A stretch of 19,387 nt of DNA, taken from the NCBI GenBank assembly GCA_030247855.1, contig JAPDRN010000253.1:1-19387 (forward strand). The letters are read 5' to 3'. This DNA comes from Knufia peltigerae (Eukaryota > Ascomycota > Eurotiomycetes > Chaetothyriales > Trichomeriaceae). The notes beneath the pieces are model-generated. The model had not been told where the DNA came from and made no database searches. It was given only the letters and a program-made list of their open reading frames with translations. Position numbers and translations under genes: made by a program. Positions 13,161-19,387 of this stretch are shown in pieces. Every line of letters begins with the position of its first letter. Position 1 is the first letter of the stretch.

Positions 13161-14159
13161 ATGACGGTTACCGCCAACCAGGTTCTGCGTCCTCGCGGTC
13201 CGCAGATCGAACGCATTACCGACACCCGTGCAAAGGTCGTTATCGAACCTTTGGAGCGGGGTTACGGGCATACGCTGGGTAATGCCCTGCGTCGCGTGCT
13301 GCTGTCGTCCATCCCGGGCTTCGCCATCACGGAAGTCGAAATCGACGGCGTGTTGCACGAGTACACCACGGTCGAAGGTCTGCAGGAGGACGTGCTGGAA
13401 GTCCTGCTGAACCTGAAGGACGTGGCCATCCGTATGCACTCCGGCGACAACGCGACTCTGTCCCTGTCCAAGCAGGGTCCGGGCGTTGTCACCGCTGCCG
13501 ACATCAAGGTCGACCACAATGTGGAGATCTTGAACGGCGACCACGTGATCTGCCACCTGACCAAGGACACGGCAGTGAACATGCGTCTGAAGATCGAGCG
13601 TGGCTTCGGCTATCAGCCGGCTGCTGCGCGTCGTCGTCCGGACGAAGAAACCCGTGCCATCGGCCGCCTGGTCCTGGATGCCTCGTTCTCGCCGGTCCGC
13701 CGTGTCGCCTATGCCGTGGAAGCGGCTCGTGTCGAACAGCGCACCGACCTGGACAAGCTGGTCATCGATATCGAGACCAACGGCACCATCGACGCCGAAG
13801 AAGCAGTGCGTACCGCTGCCGACATCCTCAGCGATCAGCTGTCGGTGTTCGGTGACTTCACCCACCGCGACCGCGGTGCGGCGAAGCCGGCCAACAACGG
13901 CGTGGATCCGGTGCTGCTGCGCCCGATCGACGATCTGGAGCTGACCGTGCGTTCGGCCAACTGCCTGAAGGCCGAGAGCATCTACTACATCGGCGATCTG
14001 ATCCAGAAGACCGAAGTCGAGCTGCTGAAGACCCCGAACCTGGGTAAGAAGTCGCTCACCGAGATCAAGGAAGTGCTGGCCCAGCGTGGCCTGTCGCTCG
14101 GCATGAAGCTGGAGAACTGGCCGCCGGCCGGCGTCGCCAGCCACGGCATGCTGGGCTGA
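13161..14159 (+). CDS. rpoA: DNA-directed RNA polymerase subunit alpha
   Basis: A 332-residue alpha subunit. The N-terminal domain (about 1-235) has the assembly motif GYGHTLGNALRRVLLSSIPG (residues 34-53). A linker rich in Pro and Asn follows. The C-terminal domain (about 250-330) has LELTVRSANCLKAESI, with Arg264, Asn267 and Cys268 matching E. coli Arg265, Asn268 and Cys269 of the UP-element contact. TPNLGKKSLTEIKEVL is also present. AGGAGA precedes the ATG. It is in the alpha operon between rpsD and rplQ; the gap to rplQ is long (197 bp). Confidence 0.98.
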   Translation: MTVTANQVLRPRGPQIERITDTRAKVVIEPLERGYGHTLGNALRRVLLSSIPGFAITEVEIDGVLHEYTTVEGLQEDVLEVLLNLKDVAIRMHSGDNATLSLSKQGPGVVTAADIKVDHNVEILNGDHVICHLTKDTAVNMRLKIERGFGYQPAAARRRPDEETRAIGRLVLDASFSPVRRVAYAVEAARVEQRTDLDKLVIDIETNGTIDAEEAVRTAADILSDQLSVFGDFTHRDRGAAKPANNGVDPVLLRPIDDLELTVRSANCLKAESIYYIGDLIQKTEVELLKTPNLGKKSLTEIKEVLAQRGLSLGMKLENWPPAGVASHGMLG

Positions 14160-14356
14160 TATAGCCTTTCTGCAAGACCGCATGGCCCCGTCGGCAACGA
14201 CGGGGCCATTGCACCAAGGCAATACCGCCACGACGAACGAAGGTTCGCGGGCAGGTCGTCCAGGACGGATGGCCAGGACCAACCGCAGTCCGAGCAGCAG
14301 CGCCAGGAAGGCGACAACGATCCGCAAAGCCACATCATTAACCAAGGAATATCACC
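14160..14356 (+). other. rpoA-rplQ spacer with a GCAA-capped 12-bp hairpin
   Basis: ATGGCCCCGTCG (14182-14193) pairs perfectly with CGACGGGGCCAT (14198-14209) around GCAA. No T-run follows (TGCACCAAGG). A second fold nests CGAAC-GAAG-GTTCG (14234-14247) within ACGAC/GTCGT (14230-14234 and 14255-14259; the two helices share base 14234). The rest is A/C-rich up to the SD AAGGA (14344-14348). On the minus strand part of the spacer reads as a hydrophobic peptide, noted separately as doubtful. Confidence 0.6.
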
Positions 14357-14740
14357 ATGCGTCATCAGAAATCCGGCCGTAAGTTCAGCCGTACCAGCGC
14401 CCACCGCGAAGCGATGTTCAAGAACATGGCCGCCTCGCTGTTCAAGCACGAGCTGATCAAGACCACCCTGCCGAAGGCCAAGGAACTGCGCCGCGTCGCC
14501 GAGCCGCTGATCACCCTGGCCAAGGTCGACTCCGTCGCCAACCGTCGTCTGGCCTTCGCTCGCCTGCGCGACAACGAAGCCGTCGGCAACCTGTTCACCA
14601 TCCTGGGCCCGCGCTACGCGAACCGTCCGGGCGGCTACCTGCGCCTGCTGAAGTGCGGCTTCCGCGCTGGCGACAACGCGCCGATGGCCTACGTCGAACT
14701 GGTTGACCGTCCGGTCGTGGCTGAAGCCGTCGAAGAATAA
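14357..14740 (+). CDS. rplQ: 50S ribosomal protein L17
   Basis: A 127-residue L17 (MRHQKSGRKFSRTSAHREAM), the same length as in E. coli. L17 binds 23S rRNA near the tunnel exit. The signature LIKTTLPKAKELRRVAEPLI (residues 34-53) and NRPGGYLRLLKCGFRAGDNA are intact. The SD AAGGA is 8 nt upstream of the ATG. It is the final gene of the ribosomal cluster and is followed by an intrinsic terminator 30 bp after the stop. Confidence 0.98.
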   Translation: MRHQKSGRKFSRTSAHREAMFKNMAASLFKHELIKTTLPKAKELRRVAEPLITLAKVDSVANRRLAFARLRDNEAVGNLFTILGPRYANRPGGYLRLLKCGFRAGDNAPMAYVELVDRPVVAEAVEE

Positions 14741-14767
14741 TCGACGCGCTACACCCGTCATTCGGTG

Positions 14768-14794
14768 AAGAACCCGGCCTCGTGCCGGGTTTTT
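14768..14794 (+). terminator. Intrinsic terminator after rplQ
   Basis: AACCCGGC (14771-14778) pairs with GCCGGGTT (14784-14791) around CTCGT. The U-tract is TTTTT (14790-14794), and the preceding AAG can extend the stem with one G-U pair. It marks the end of the alpha operon. Confidence 0.88.
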
Positions 14795-14802
14795 CCGTTT
14801 CT

Positions 14803-14846
14803 GCGGGGTCAGAGCCCTTTGCATCCGCAAAGGGATCCGACCCCGC
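14803..14846. repeat. Imperfect palindrome, probable dispersed repeat
   Basis: The outer arms GCGGGGTC/GACCCCGC (14803-14810, 14839-14846) and inner arms CCCTTTGC/GCAAAGGG (14815-14822, 14827-14834) surround an ATCC loop. An AGAG/ATCC internal bulge lies between them. I recall similar GGGGTCAGAGCCC...GGGATCCGACCCC elements as frequent in Stenotrophomonas and Xanthomonas intergenic DNA; a genome count would be needed to confirm. It may also serve as a second terminator. Confidence 0.55.
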
Positions 14847-14933
14847 ACCGTTCCGACGGGCGCGACGTTGTGGCGGTTCGAACGGCGCGCACTCTCGGTT
14901 ACGCTTGCGGTCCGTACTACACGAGCGTTGCCG

Positions 14934-15440
14934 ATGAATCCTCTGCGCTGGCCTTTCCGCGCCCAGTTCCTGCTGGGCTTCCTGATCTGCGCGGGCCTGC
15001 TGGGCTACGCCATCTTCCTGCAGTTGAAGATGGGGCTGGAGCCGTGTCCGCTGTGCATCTTCCAGCGGCTGGCATTCGTCGCCCTGGGCCTGCTGTTCCT
15101 GATCGGCGCCCTGCATGGGCCGTCCAACCGTCCGGGGCGGGCGACCTACGGCATCCTCGCGTTCATCGCCGCTGCCGTGGGCGTGGGTATCGCCGCACGC
15201 CACGTCTACGTGCAGATGCTGCCGCCGGAGATGGGTGCGACCTGTGGCCCGCCACTGGCCTTCCTGCGCGAGACCATGGGGCCGCTGGAAGTGTTCCGCA
15301 CCGTGCTGACCGGCACCGGCAACTGCGGCAACATCGACTGGACCTTCCTCGGTCTGACCATGCCGATGTGGTCGGGCGTGTGGTTCGTGCTGCTGGCGCT
15401 GTGGGCGTTGGTTGTGTCGCTGCGCAAGGTCAAGCGCTGA
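14934..15440 (+). CDS. dsbB: Disulfide bond formation protein B
   Basis: A 168-residue inner-membrane protein with four predicted helices (about residues 12-32, 44-61, 71-90 and 143-163). DsbB reoxidises periplasmic DsbA and passes electrons to quinone. Both redox pairs are present: CPLC at 38-41 in the first periplasmic loop, and Cys104 (GATCGPP) with Cys131 (GNCGNIDW) in the second. FQR after CPLC includes the arginine near the quinone site. The start MNPLRWPFRAQFLLGFL at 14934 is preferred over an in-frame ATG at 14868, which would place 22 extra residues before the first helix. No strong SD or promoter was found. Confidence 0.95.
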   Translation: MNPLRWPFRAQFLLGFLICAGLLGYAIFLQLKMGLEPCPLCIFQRLAFVALGLLFLIGALHGPSNRPGRATYGILAFIAAAVGVGIAARHVYVQMLPPEMGATCGPPLAFLRETMGPLEVFRTVLTGTGNCGNIDWTFLGLTMPMWSGVWFVLLALWALVVSLRKVKR

Positions 15441-15449
15441 CCCAGTCTG

Positions 15450-15473
15450 GAGCCACGCATGGCGTGGCTCTAC
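15450..15473. repeat. SMAG-like GTAG stem-loop 1 (minus orientation)
   Basis: GAGCCACGC (15450-15458) and GCGTGGCTC (15462-15470) form a perfect 9-bp stem with an ATG loop. It ends in CTAC (15470-15473), which is GTAG on the minus strand. This is the format of SMAG repetitive extragenic palindromes described in S. maltophilia. Confidence 0.8.
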
Positions 15474-15482
15474 TGCGTTCCG

Positions 15483-15505
15483 GTAGTGCCGGCCGCTGGC
15501 CGGCA
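15483..15505. repeat. SMAG-like GTAG stem-loop 2 (plus orientation)
   Basis: GTAG (15483-15486) is followed by TGCCGGCC-GCT-GGCCGGCA (15487-15505), a perfect 8-bp stem. It lies head-to-head with element 1, with the GTAG ends facing. Confidence 0.85.
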
Positions 15506-15533
15506 ACCCCGGCGGCGATGCAGTCCCACGCGA

Positions 15534-15556
15534 TGCCGGCCAGCGGCCGGCACTAC
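15534..15556. repeat. SMAG-like GTAG stem-loop 3 (minus orientation)
   Basis: This is the exact reverse complement of element 2 over all 23 bp, with its CTAC at 15553-15556. The 28-bp gap between them (15506-15533) has no gene. It ends one base before the stop codon of the receptor gene, so the trio sits between two convergent genes and can act as a bidirectional transcript end. Confidence 0.85.
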
Positions 15557-15557
15557 C

Positions 15558-17684
15558 TCAGAAATCCTGCTGCAGGCTCAGATAGGCGCCGCGACGCGGC
15601 CCCCATTGCGGCGCGAACACACCGATGCCGCCGCCATCGCGCAGTTGGTAGCTGCGGTCCAGCATGTTGAGTACGGCCAGCTGCACATGCAGCGGATGGC
15701 CGCTGTCGGCGTTGAAGTCATGCGCGGCGCTGAGATTGACCTGAAGGTACGACGGCAGCTCGCCGCCATTGGGCACACCCTCGATGTCCGAACGCAGGCC
15801 GCTGCCGTACACGTAGTTCGCACCCACCCGGTTGTGGCCAGCGAAGGCGTAGCTGATGCCGCCGGAGGAAGTCAGCTTCTGGTCGTGGTCCAGATGGATC
15901 CAGTTCTGCTGTACGTAGGCCAATGCATCTGGATCGAGGTTGTACTGGCTGGTGATGACCTGGGTGCCCATGGCTTTGTTGTAGGCCGCGTTGAAATACG
16001 CGCTGATCGGCCCGTTGCTGTAGTCGGCGCTGAACTCCAGGCCGTGGATGTGGCCGCGCCGATAGTTGAAGGTGGAATAGATGTAGGCGGCGCCGAACTG
16101 GCCTTCGTCCTGCAGGCGCGAGACGCGGCGGTCGTAGGCATCCAGGCCGAGGGTGAGGTGGTCGCCGACCTGCTGTGATACGCCGATATCGTAGTAGTCA
16201 CTGCGCTCGGACAACGGCGTGTTGCTGCCACCGGTGGGTTGCTGGTTGCTGGTGCCGTCGAACAGGGCCAGATCGCTGCCGGCAACCAGTTCGCTGGCGG
16301 GCGGGGTGAAGTAACGCGAGTAGCCGGCATGCACCGTGGTGCTGTCGCTGGCATTCCAGACCACGCCCAGGCGCGGGCTGAGCTGGCCCTCGGTGTGGCC
16401 GAACGACTTGAAGCGGTCGCCGCGCAGGCCGTAGTTGACCGTCCAGTCATCGCCTATCCGCCACTCATCCTGCACGTACAGTGCGGCAGTGCTGGCATGG
16501 AAGGCGTTGCGGTCCGGGATCAGCTGCGGCGTGGTGCTTGTCTGCCGCCCATCGGCATCGACCGGGAAGACCCAGCTGCTGTTGTTGGCGGCGGCGCGTT
16601 CGTAGTTGCCATACAGGCCATAGCGCAGGGTGTGGTTGTCGCCCAGCGGCGTTGAGAAATCGGCCTGTAGAGTGTCAGCGCGGTTGCTGCGCTGGACCTG
16701 GGAGGCGACGCCGCTGAACACCAGGTCGCCGACGGTGTCCGGGTTGAAGGCCACATCGCTGTAGCGCTGGCCGGCCGACAGCTGGTACACGGTCTGGCCC
16801 AGCGTGCCCTGCAGCACCAGCATGCCGAAGCGGGTGGTCTCGCGCTGGGTTTCGTCCAGCTGGCTGGAGTCGAAGGTGGTGGTGTCCAGGTAACCGAACT
16901 GCGGGGTCTGCCCCGGGTTGACCGGAATCTGGAAGCGGTTGTTGGCAAAGCCGGCGAACACGCTCAGGCGGGTGTTGTCGTTGACCAGATAGGTCAGGTC
17001 GGCAAAGGCCTTCCCTTGATGGGTATCGTCATGCAGCGGCTTGCGTGCGCTGGTGGGGTTCTCCAGTCCGACCTCGTTCTGGTCGTAGTTGCCGGTCAGG
17101 AACCAGCTCCAGCGGCCCTGGTTGCCCCACCAGGAGGCATTCGGGTTGACCTTGCCGAACGAGCCGGCGGTGATGCCGGCGCTGCCGCCGTTGCCCAGCT
17201 CGGCGCCACTGCGGGTCGTGATATCGACCACTGCGGCGGTGCGTTCACCGAACTGGGCCGGCAGGGCGCCATCCATCAGGCGGATGCTCTTGATGGTGCG
17301 GGCATCCAGGGTCTGGCCGAAGCCGGAGATCGATTCGGGCAGCAGTACGCCGTTGATGCGGTACTGCAGGTTGGCGTGGTCGCCGCGCACGTGCACGCCG
17401 CCGTAGGAGTCCTGGACCACGCCCGGGGCCTGCAGCAGCACCTGGCTGAGCGGGGCGGAGGCGCCCAGCGGCTGCTTCTGGATGTCCTCGGCGGTGATCT
17501 GGTACTGGCTGCTGCCGATGTCCGGGGACAGGGCGTTGCGGGCCTGGTCGAGCTGGGCACTGACTGTGACTACGTCGAGGTCCTTGACCGCAGCCGCGCT
17601 GGCATCAGTGTCGGCGGCCAGCACGGGTTGGCTGGTGAGGATCAGGGCGAAGGTGATGGCGGTGGTGAGCAGGGAGGGCTTCAT
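15558..17684 (-). CDS. TonB-dependent outer-membrane receptor
   Basis: A 708-residue outer-membrane active transporter. Residues 1-23 (MKPSLLTTAITFALILTSQP then VLA) form a signal peptide. DVVTVSA near 37-43 is a likely TonB box. The plug domain covers about 60-160, with QVLLQAPGVVQDSYGGVHVR and INGVLLPESISGFGQTLDAR. The rest is beta-barrel, ending in an aromatic (SLQQDF). Imported substrate is unknown; no histidine-rich loop stands out. The start at 17684 was chosen for the signal peptide. An ATG at 17759 would put 25 residues before it and make a 15-bp operator-like palindrome coding. No clear SD is visible. It is convergent with dsbB and divergent from the DAHP synthase gene. Confidence 0.93.
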   Translation of the reverse strand: MKPSLLTTAITFALILTSQPVLAADTDASAAAVKDLDVVTVSAQLDQARNALSPDIGSSQYQITAEDIQKQPLGASAPLSQVLLQAPGVVQDSYGGVHVRGDHANLQYRINGVLLPESISGFGQTLDARTIKSIRLMDGALPAQFGERTAAVVDITTRSGAELGNGGSAGITAGSFGKVNPNASWWGNQGRWSWFLTGNYDQNEVGLENPTSARKPLHDDTHQGKAFADLTYLVNDNTRLSVFAGFANNRFQIPVNPGQTPQFGYLDTTTFDSSQLDETQRETTRFGMLVLQGTLGQTVYQLSAGQRYSDVAFNPDTVGDLVFSGVASQVQRSNRADTLQADFSTPLGDNHTLRYGLYGNYERAAANNSSWVFPVDADGRQTSTTPQLIPDRNAFHASTAALYVQDEWRIGDDWTVNYGLRGDRFKSFGHTEGQLSPRLGVVWNASDSTTVHAGYSRYFTPPASELVAGSDLALFDGTSNQQPTGGSNTPLSERSDYYDIGVSQQVGDHLTLGLDAYDRRVSRLQDEGQFGAAYIYSTFNYRRGHIHGLEFSADYSNGPISAYFNAAYNKAMGTQVITSQYNLDPDALAYVQQNWIHLDHDQKLTSSGGISYAFAGHNRVGANYVYGSGLRSDIEGVPNGGELPSYLQVNLSAAHDFNADSGHPLHVQLAVLNMLDRSYQLRDGGGIGVFAPQWGPRRGAYLSLQQDF

Positions 17685-17897
17685 GGGAAATGGGCAGGGA
17701 AGGGGGAGGGGGCCGGTCCATGAGGGAGTGTTACTCCGTAACAACTGCGTGCCGATCATGCGCCTGTCCAGCGGTGGCGACCATGCCGTTTCTGGCCGAT
17801 CACGCGGCCCCTTTCCACGCCGTTCAGGCAGTCATGGCGGTGCCTGGCCCTTTGCGTCAGCGGCTGGCTCTGCGACCATGACCGCCCCCCACCCCGG
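17685..17897. other. Divergent intergenic region, receptor / DAHP synthase
   Basis: These 213 bp separate the two divergent genes. The receptor side is a G-rich tract (17685-17714; pyrimidine-rich on the receptor transcript), then the palindrome at 17729-17743. The remainder has no convincing promoter hexamers for the DAHP synthase gene, and no small ORF I can support. Confidence 0.5.
17729..17743. promoter_or_regulatory. Palindrome TGTTAC-N3-GTAACA, possible Zur-like operator
   Basis: TGTTAC (17729-17734) and GTAACA (17738-17743) are perfect inverted repeats around TCC, centred about 52 bp upstream of the receptor start. Fur-family 7-1-7 sites for the zinc regulator Zur share TGTTA...TAACA ends in several proteobacteria, and Zur often controls TonB receptors. 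The assignment is by resemblance only. Confidence 0.45.
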
Positions 17898-19298
17898 ATG
17901 TCCGTGATGAGCCTGTCCGCCGTTCCGCCCGCCCCCGATCCTGCCGCCATCGCTGCTGGCGCTGCCTGGTCACCGGAGAGCTGGCGGGGCAAGACCGCGC
18001 TGCAGATGCCGACCTATCCCGATCCGGTGGCACTGGATGCCGCGCTGCACGAGCTGAAGCGGCTGCCGCCGCTGGTGACCTCGTGGGAGATCCTGGCGCT
18101 GAAGCAGCAGCTGGCCGACGCCCAGGACGGCAAGCGTTTCCTGTTGCAGGGTGGCGACTGCGCGGAGAATTTCAGCGACTGCGAATCGGGCACGATCTCC
18201 AACCGGTTGAAGGTGCTGCTGCAGATGAGCCTGGTGCTGGTGCACGGCCTGCGTCAGCCGGTGATCCGCGTCGGCCGTTTTGCCGGCCAGTACGCCAAGC
18301 CGCGCTCGGCCGACACCGAGACCCGCGACGGCGTGACCCTGCCCAGCTACCGCGGCGACGTGATCAATGCGCCGGCCTTCACCGAGGCGGCGCGCCTGCC
18401 CGACCCGAAGCGGATGCTGCAGGCCCACGCGCATTCGGCGATGACGATGAACTTCGTGCGGGCGCTGATCGATGGCGGCTTCGCCGACCTGCACCATCCC
18501 GAATACTGGAACCTGGAATGGGTGAGCCATTCGCCGTTGGCCGCCGAGTACCAGAAGATGGTGGCCTCGATCGGTGATGCCGTGCACTTCATGGAGACCC
18601 TGGCCGGGGCCCGCGTGCACAACCTCAATCGCATCGATTTCTACACCTCGCATGAAGCGCTGCTGTTGCCCTACGAGCAGGCGCTGACCCGGCAGGTGCC
18701 GCGCCAGCAGGGCTGGTTGAACCTGAGCACGCACTATCCGTGGATCGGCATGCGGACCGCCGCGCTGGAGGGCGCGCACGTGGAGTACCTGCGTGGCGTG
18801 CGCAACCCGATCGCGATCAAGGTGGGCCCGTCGGTGACGCCGGACCAGTTGCTGCGTCTGATCGATGTGCTCAACCCGGATGACGAGCCGGGCCGCCTGA
18901 GCTTCATCCATCGCATGGGCGCGGCGCAGATCGCGCAGAAGTTGCCGCCGTTGCTGGATGCGGTCAAGCGCGATGGTCGTCGCGTGCTGTGGGTGTGCGA
19001 TGCGATGCACGGCAATACCGAGAGCACCGCCAACGGCTTCAAGACGCGGCGCTTCGACAACGTGCGCGGCGAGGTCGAGATGTCCTTCGACCTGCATGCG
19101 GCTGCGGGCACCCGTCTGGGTGGCGTGCATCTGGAGCTGACCGGTGAGGATGTGACCGAATGCACCGGCGGTGCGCGCGAACTGACCGAGCGTGACCTGG
19201 AACGCGCCTATCGTTCGACCGTCGACCCGCGTCTGAACTACGAGCAGTCGCTGGAGATTGCGATGGCGATCGTGCGCAAGCAGGAGCAGGTGCGCTGA
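17898..19298 (+). CDS. 3-deoxy-7-phosphoheptulonate (DAHP) synthase, class II
   Basis: A 466-residue class II (plant-type, AroAII) DAHP synthase. It condenses phosphoenolpyruvate and erythrose 4-phosphate, the first step of the shikimate pathway to aromatic amino acids. Motifs in order are LLQGGDCAENF (Cys88), GRFAGQYAKPRS, FYTSHEALLLPYE, LSTHYPWIGMRT, VRNPIAIKVGPS, CDAMHGNTE (His371), HLELTGEDVTECTGG (Glu413) and DPRLNYEQ (Asp443). These four residues match the metal ligands known for the M. tuberculosis enzyme (Cys87, His369, Glu411, Asp441). ATGs at 17898 and 17907 are both possible, since no good SD precedes either. It is unrelated in sequence to the class I AroF/G/H enzymes of E. coli. 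Confidence 0.95.
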   Translation: MSVMSLSAVPPAPDPAAIAAGAAWSPESWRGKTALQMPTYPDPVALDAALHELKRLPPLVTSWEILALKQQLADAQDGKRFLLQGGDCAENFSDCESGTISNRLKVLLQMSLVLVHGLRQPVIRVGRFAGQYAKPRSADTETRDGVTLPSYRGDVINAPAFTEAARLPDPKRMLQAHAHSAMTMNFVRALIDGGFADLHHPEYWNLEWVSHSPLAAEYQKMVASIGDAVHFMETLAGARVHNLNRIDFYTSHEALLLPYEQALTRQVPRQQGWLNLSTHYPWIGMRTAALEGAHVEYLRGVRNPIAIKVGPSVTPDQLLRLIDVLNPDDEPGRLSFIHRMGAAQIAQKLPPLLDAVKRDGRRVLWVCDAMHGNTESTANGFKTRRFDNVRGEVEMSFDLHAAAGTRLGGVHLELTGEDVTECTGGARELTERDLERAYRSTVDPRLNYEQSLEIAMAIVRKQEQVR

Positions 19299-19310
19299 GG
19301 GTTGGCTTCT

Positions 19311-19327
19311 GCAGGGCTGCGCCCTGC
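19311..19327 (+). terminator. Hairpin after the DAHP synthase gene
   Basis: GCAGGGC (19311-19317) and GCCCTGC (19321-19327) form a perfect 7-bp stem with a TGC loop, 12 bp after the stop. There is no T-run. It may be an mRNA end-protecting or Rho-assisted structure, or part of a dispersed repeat together with the tandem repeat that follows. Confidence 0.45.
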
Positions 19328-19336
19328 ACCTGCCGG

Positions 19337-19366
19337 ATCAACATCAACATCAACATCAACGTCAAA
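19337..19366. repeat. (ATCAAC)4 hexanucleotide tandem repeat
   Basis: There are four exact ATCAAC units (19337-19360) and a degenerate GTCAAA (19361-19366). It is outside any gene I can support and close to the window edge. Repeat number may vary between strains. Confidence 0.85.
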
Positions 19367-19387
19367 AGCGGGCTATCCGTGGGTTGG

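Noticed and set aside
14868..14933. Longer dsbB beginning MWRFERRALSV
   Set aside because: DsbB proteins begin close to the first membrane helix, and the extra 22 residues lack family support.
15483..15556. Inverted repeats as possible ends of an insertion sequence
   Set aside because: Only 28 bp lie between the arms, there is no transposase, and each arm is itself a complete GTAG stem-loop.
17016..17723. 235-codon plus-strand frame opposite the TonB receptor
   Set aside because: It is Ala/Gly/Val-rich shadow translation. The minus-strand receptor has a signal peptide, plug and barrel end.
17970..19130. 386-codon minus-strand frame opposite the DAHP synthase gene
   Set aside because: It is a shadow. 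The plus strand has all class II DAHP synthase motifs.
1..19387. CRISPR array, prophage, toxin-antitoxin, tRNA or rRNA genes
   Set aside because: No spaced direct repeats, phage genes, small paired toxin-antitoxin ORFs or tRNA/rRNA signatures were seen on either strand.

Overview
The window is a continuous stretch of a high-GC gammaproteobacterial chromosome, almost certainly Stenotrophomonas (S. maltophilia complex) or a close Xanthomonadaceae relative. The ribosomal protein sequences read as Xanthomonadaceae versions. The intergenic region at 15450-15556 carries three GTAG-tipped stem-loops of the type known as SMAG repeats in S. maltophilia. No whole-sequence comparison could be run, so the species is an inference.

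Region 1 (1-14740) is the S10-spc-alpha ribosomal protein cluster, all on the plus strand: 3' end of tuf, then rpsJ, rplC, rplD, rplW, rplB, rpsS, rplV, rpsC, rplP, rpmC, rpsQ, rplN, rplX, rplE, rpsN, rpsH, rplF, rplR, rpsE, rpmD, rplO, secY, rpsM, rpsK, rpsD, rpoA and rplQ. The gene order is that of E. coli, except that rpmJ (L36) is missing after secY. The products build both ribosomal subunits, the SecY translocon channel and the RNA polymerase alpha subunit. From rpsJ to rpsN the genes are nearly gapless (4-nt and 1-nt overlaps at rplD/rplW and rplP/rpmC, otherwise spacers of a few to about 20 bp). From rpsN onward several spacers are unusually long and hold stable hairpins: before rpsH (231 bp), rplR (85 bp), rpsE (161 bp), rpsM (346 bp), rpoA (55 bp) and rplQ (197 bp). 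The rpsN-rpsH spacer contains a textbook intrinsic terminator followed by a -10-like element, which suggests that the classical spc operon is split there. The rpsJ leader and the rpsM leader are the natural places for autoregulation by L4 and S4 if E. coli logic applies.

Region 2 (14741-15557) holds the terminator of the ribosomal cluster, a 44-bp imperfect palindrome likely to be a dispersed repeat, dsbB (inner-membrane disulfide bond oxidase) and the cluster of three SMAG-like elements between two convergent genes.

Region 3 (15558-19387) has a TonB-dependent outer-membrane receptor on the minus strand. It is divergent from a class II (plant-type) DAHP synthase that starts the shikimate pathway. 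A 15-bp palindrome resembling a Fur-family (Zur-like) operator lies in front of the receptor. The window ends in a short hairpin followed by a (ATCAAC)4 tandem repeat.

There is no prophage, CRISPR array, transposase, tRNA or rRNA here, and no evidence of a wholly new system. The points worth a second look are regulatory: the palindrome on the S10 promoter, the internal terminator in spc, the hairpin-rich spacers, the structured secY-rpsM spacer, and the operator in front of the TonB receptor.
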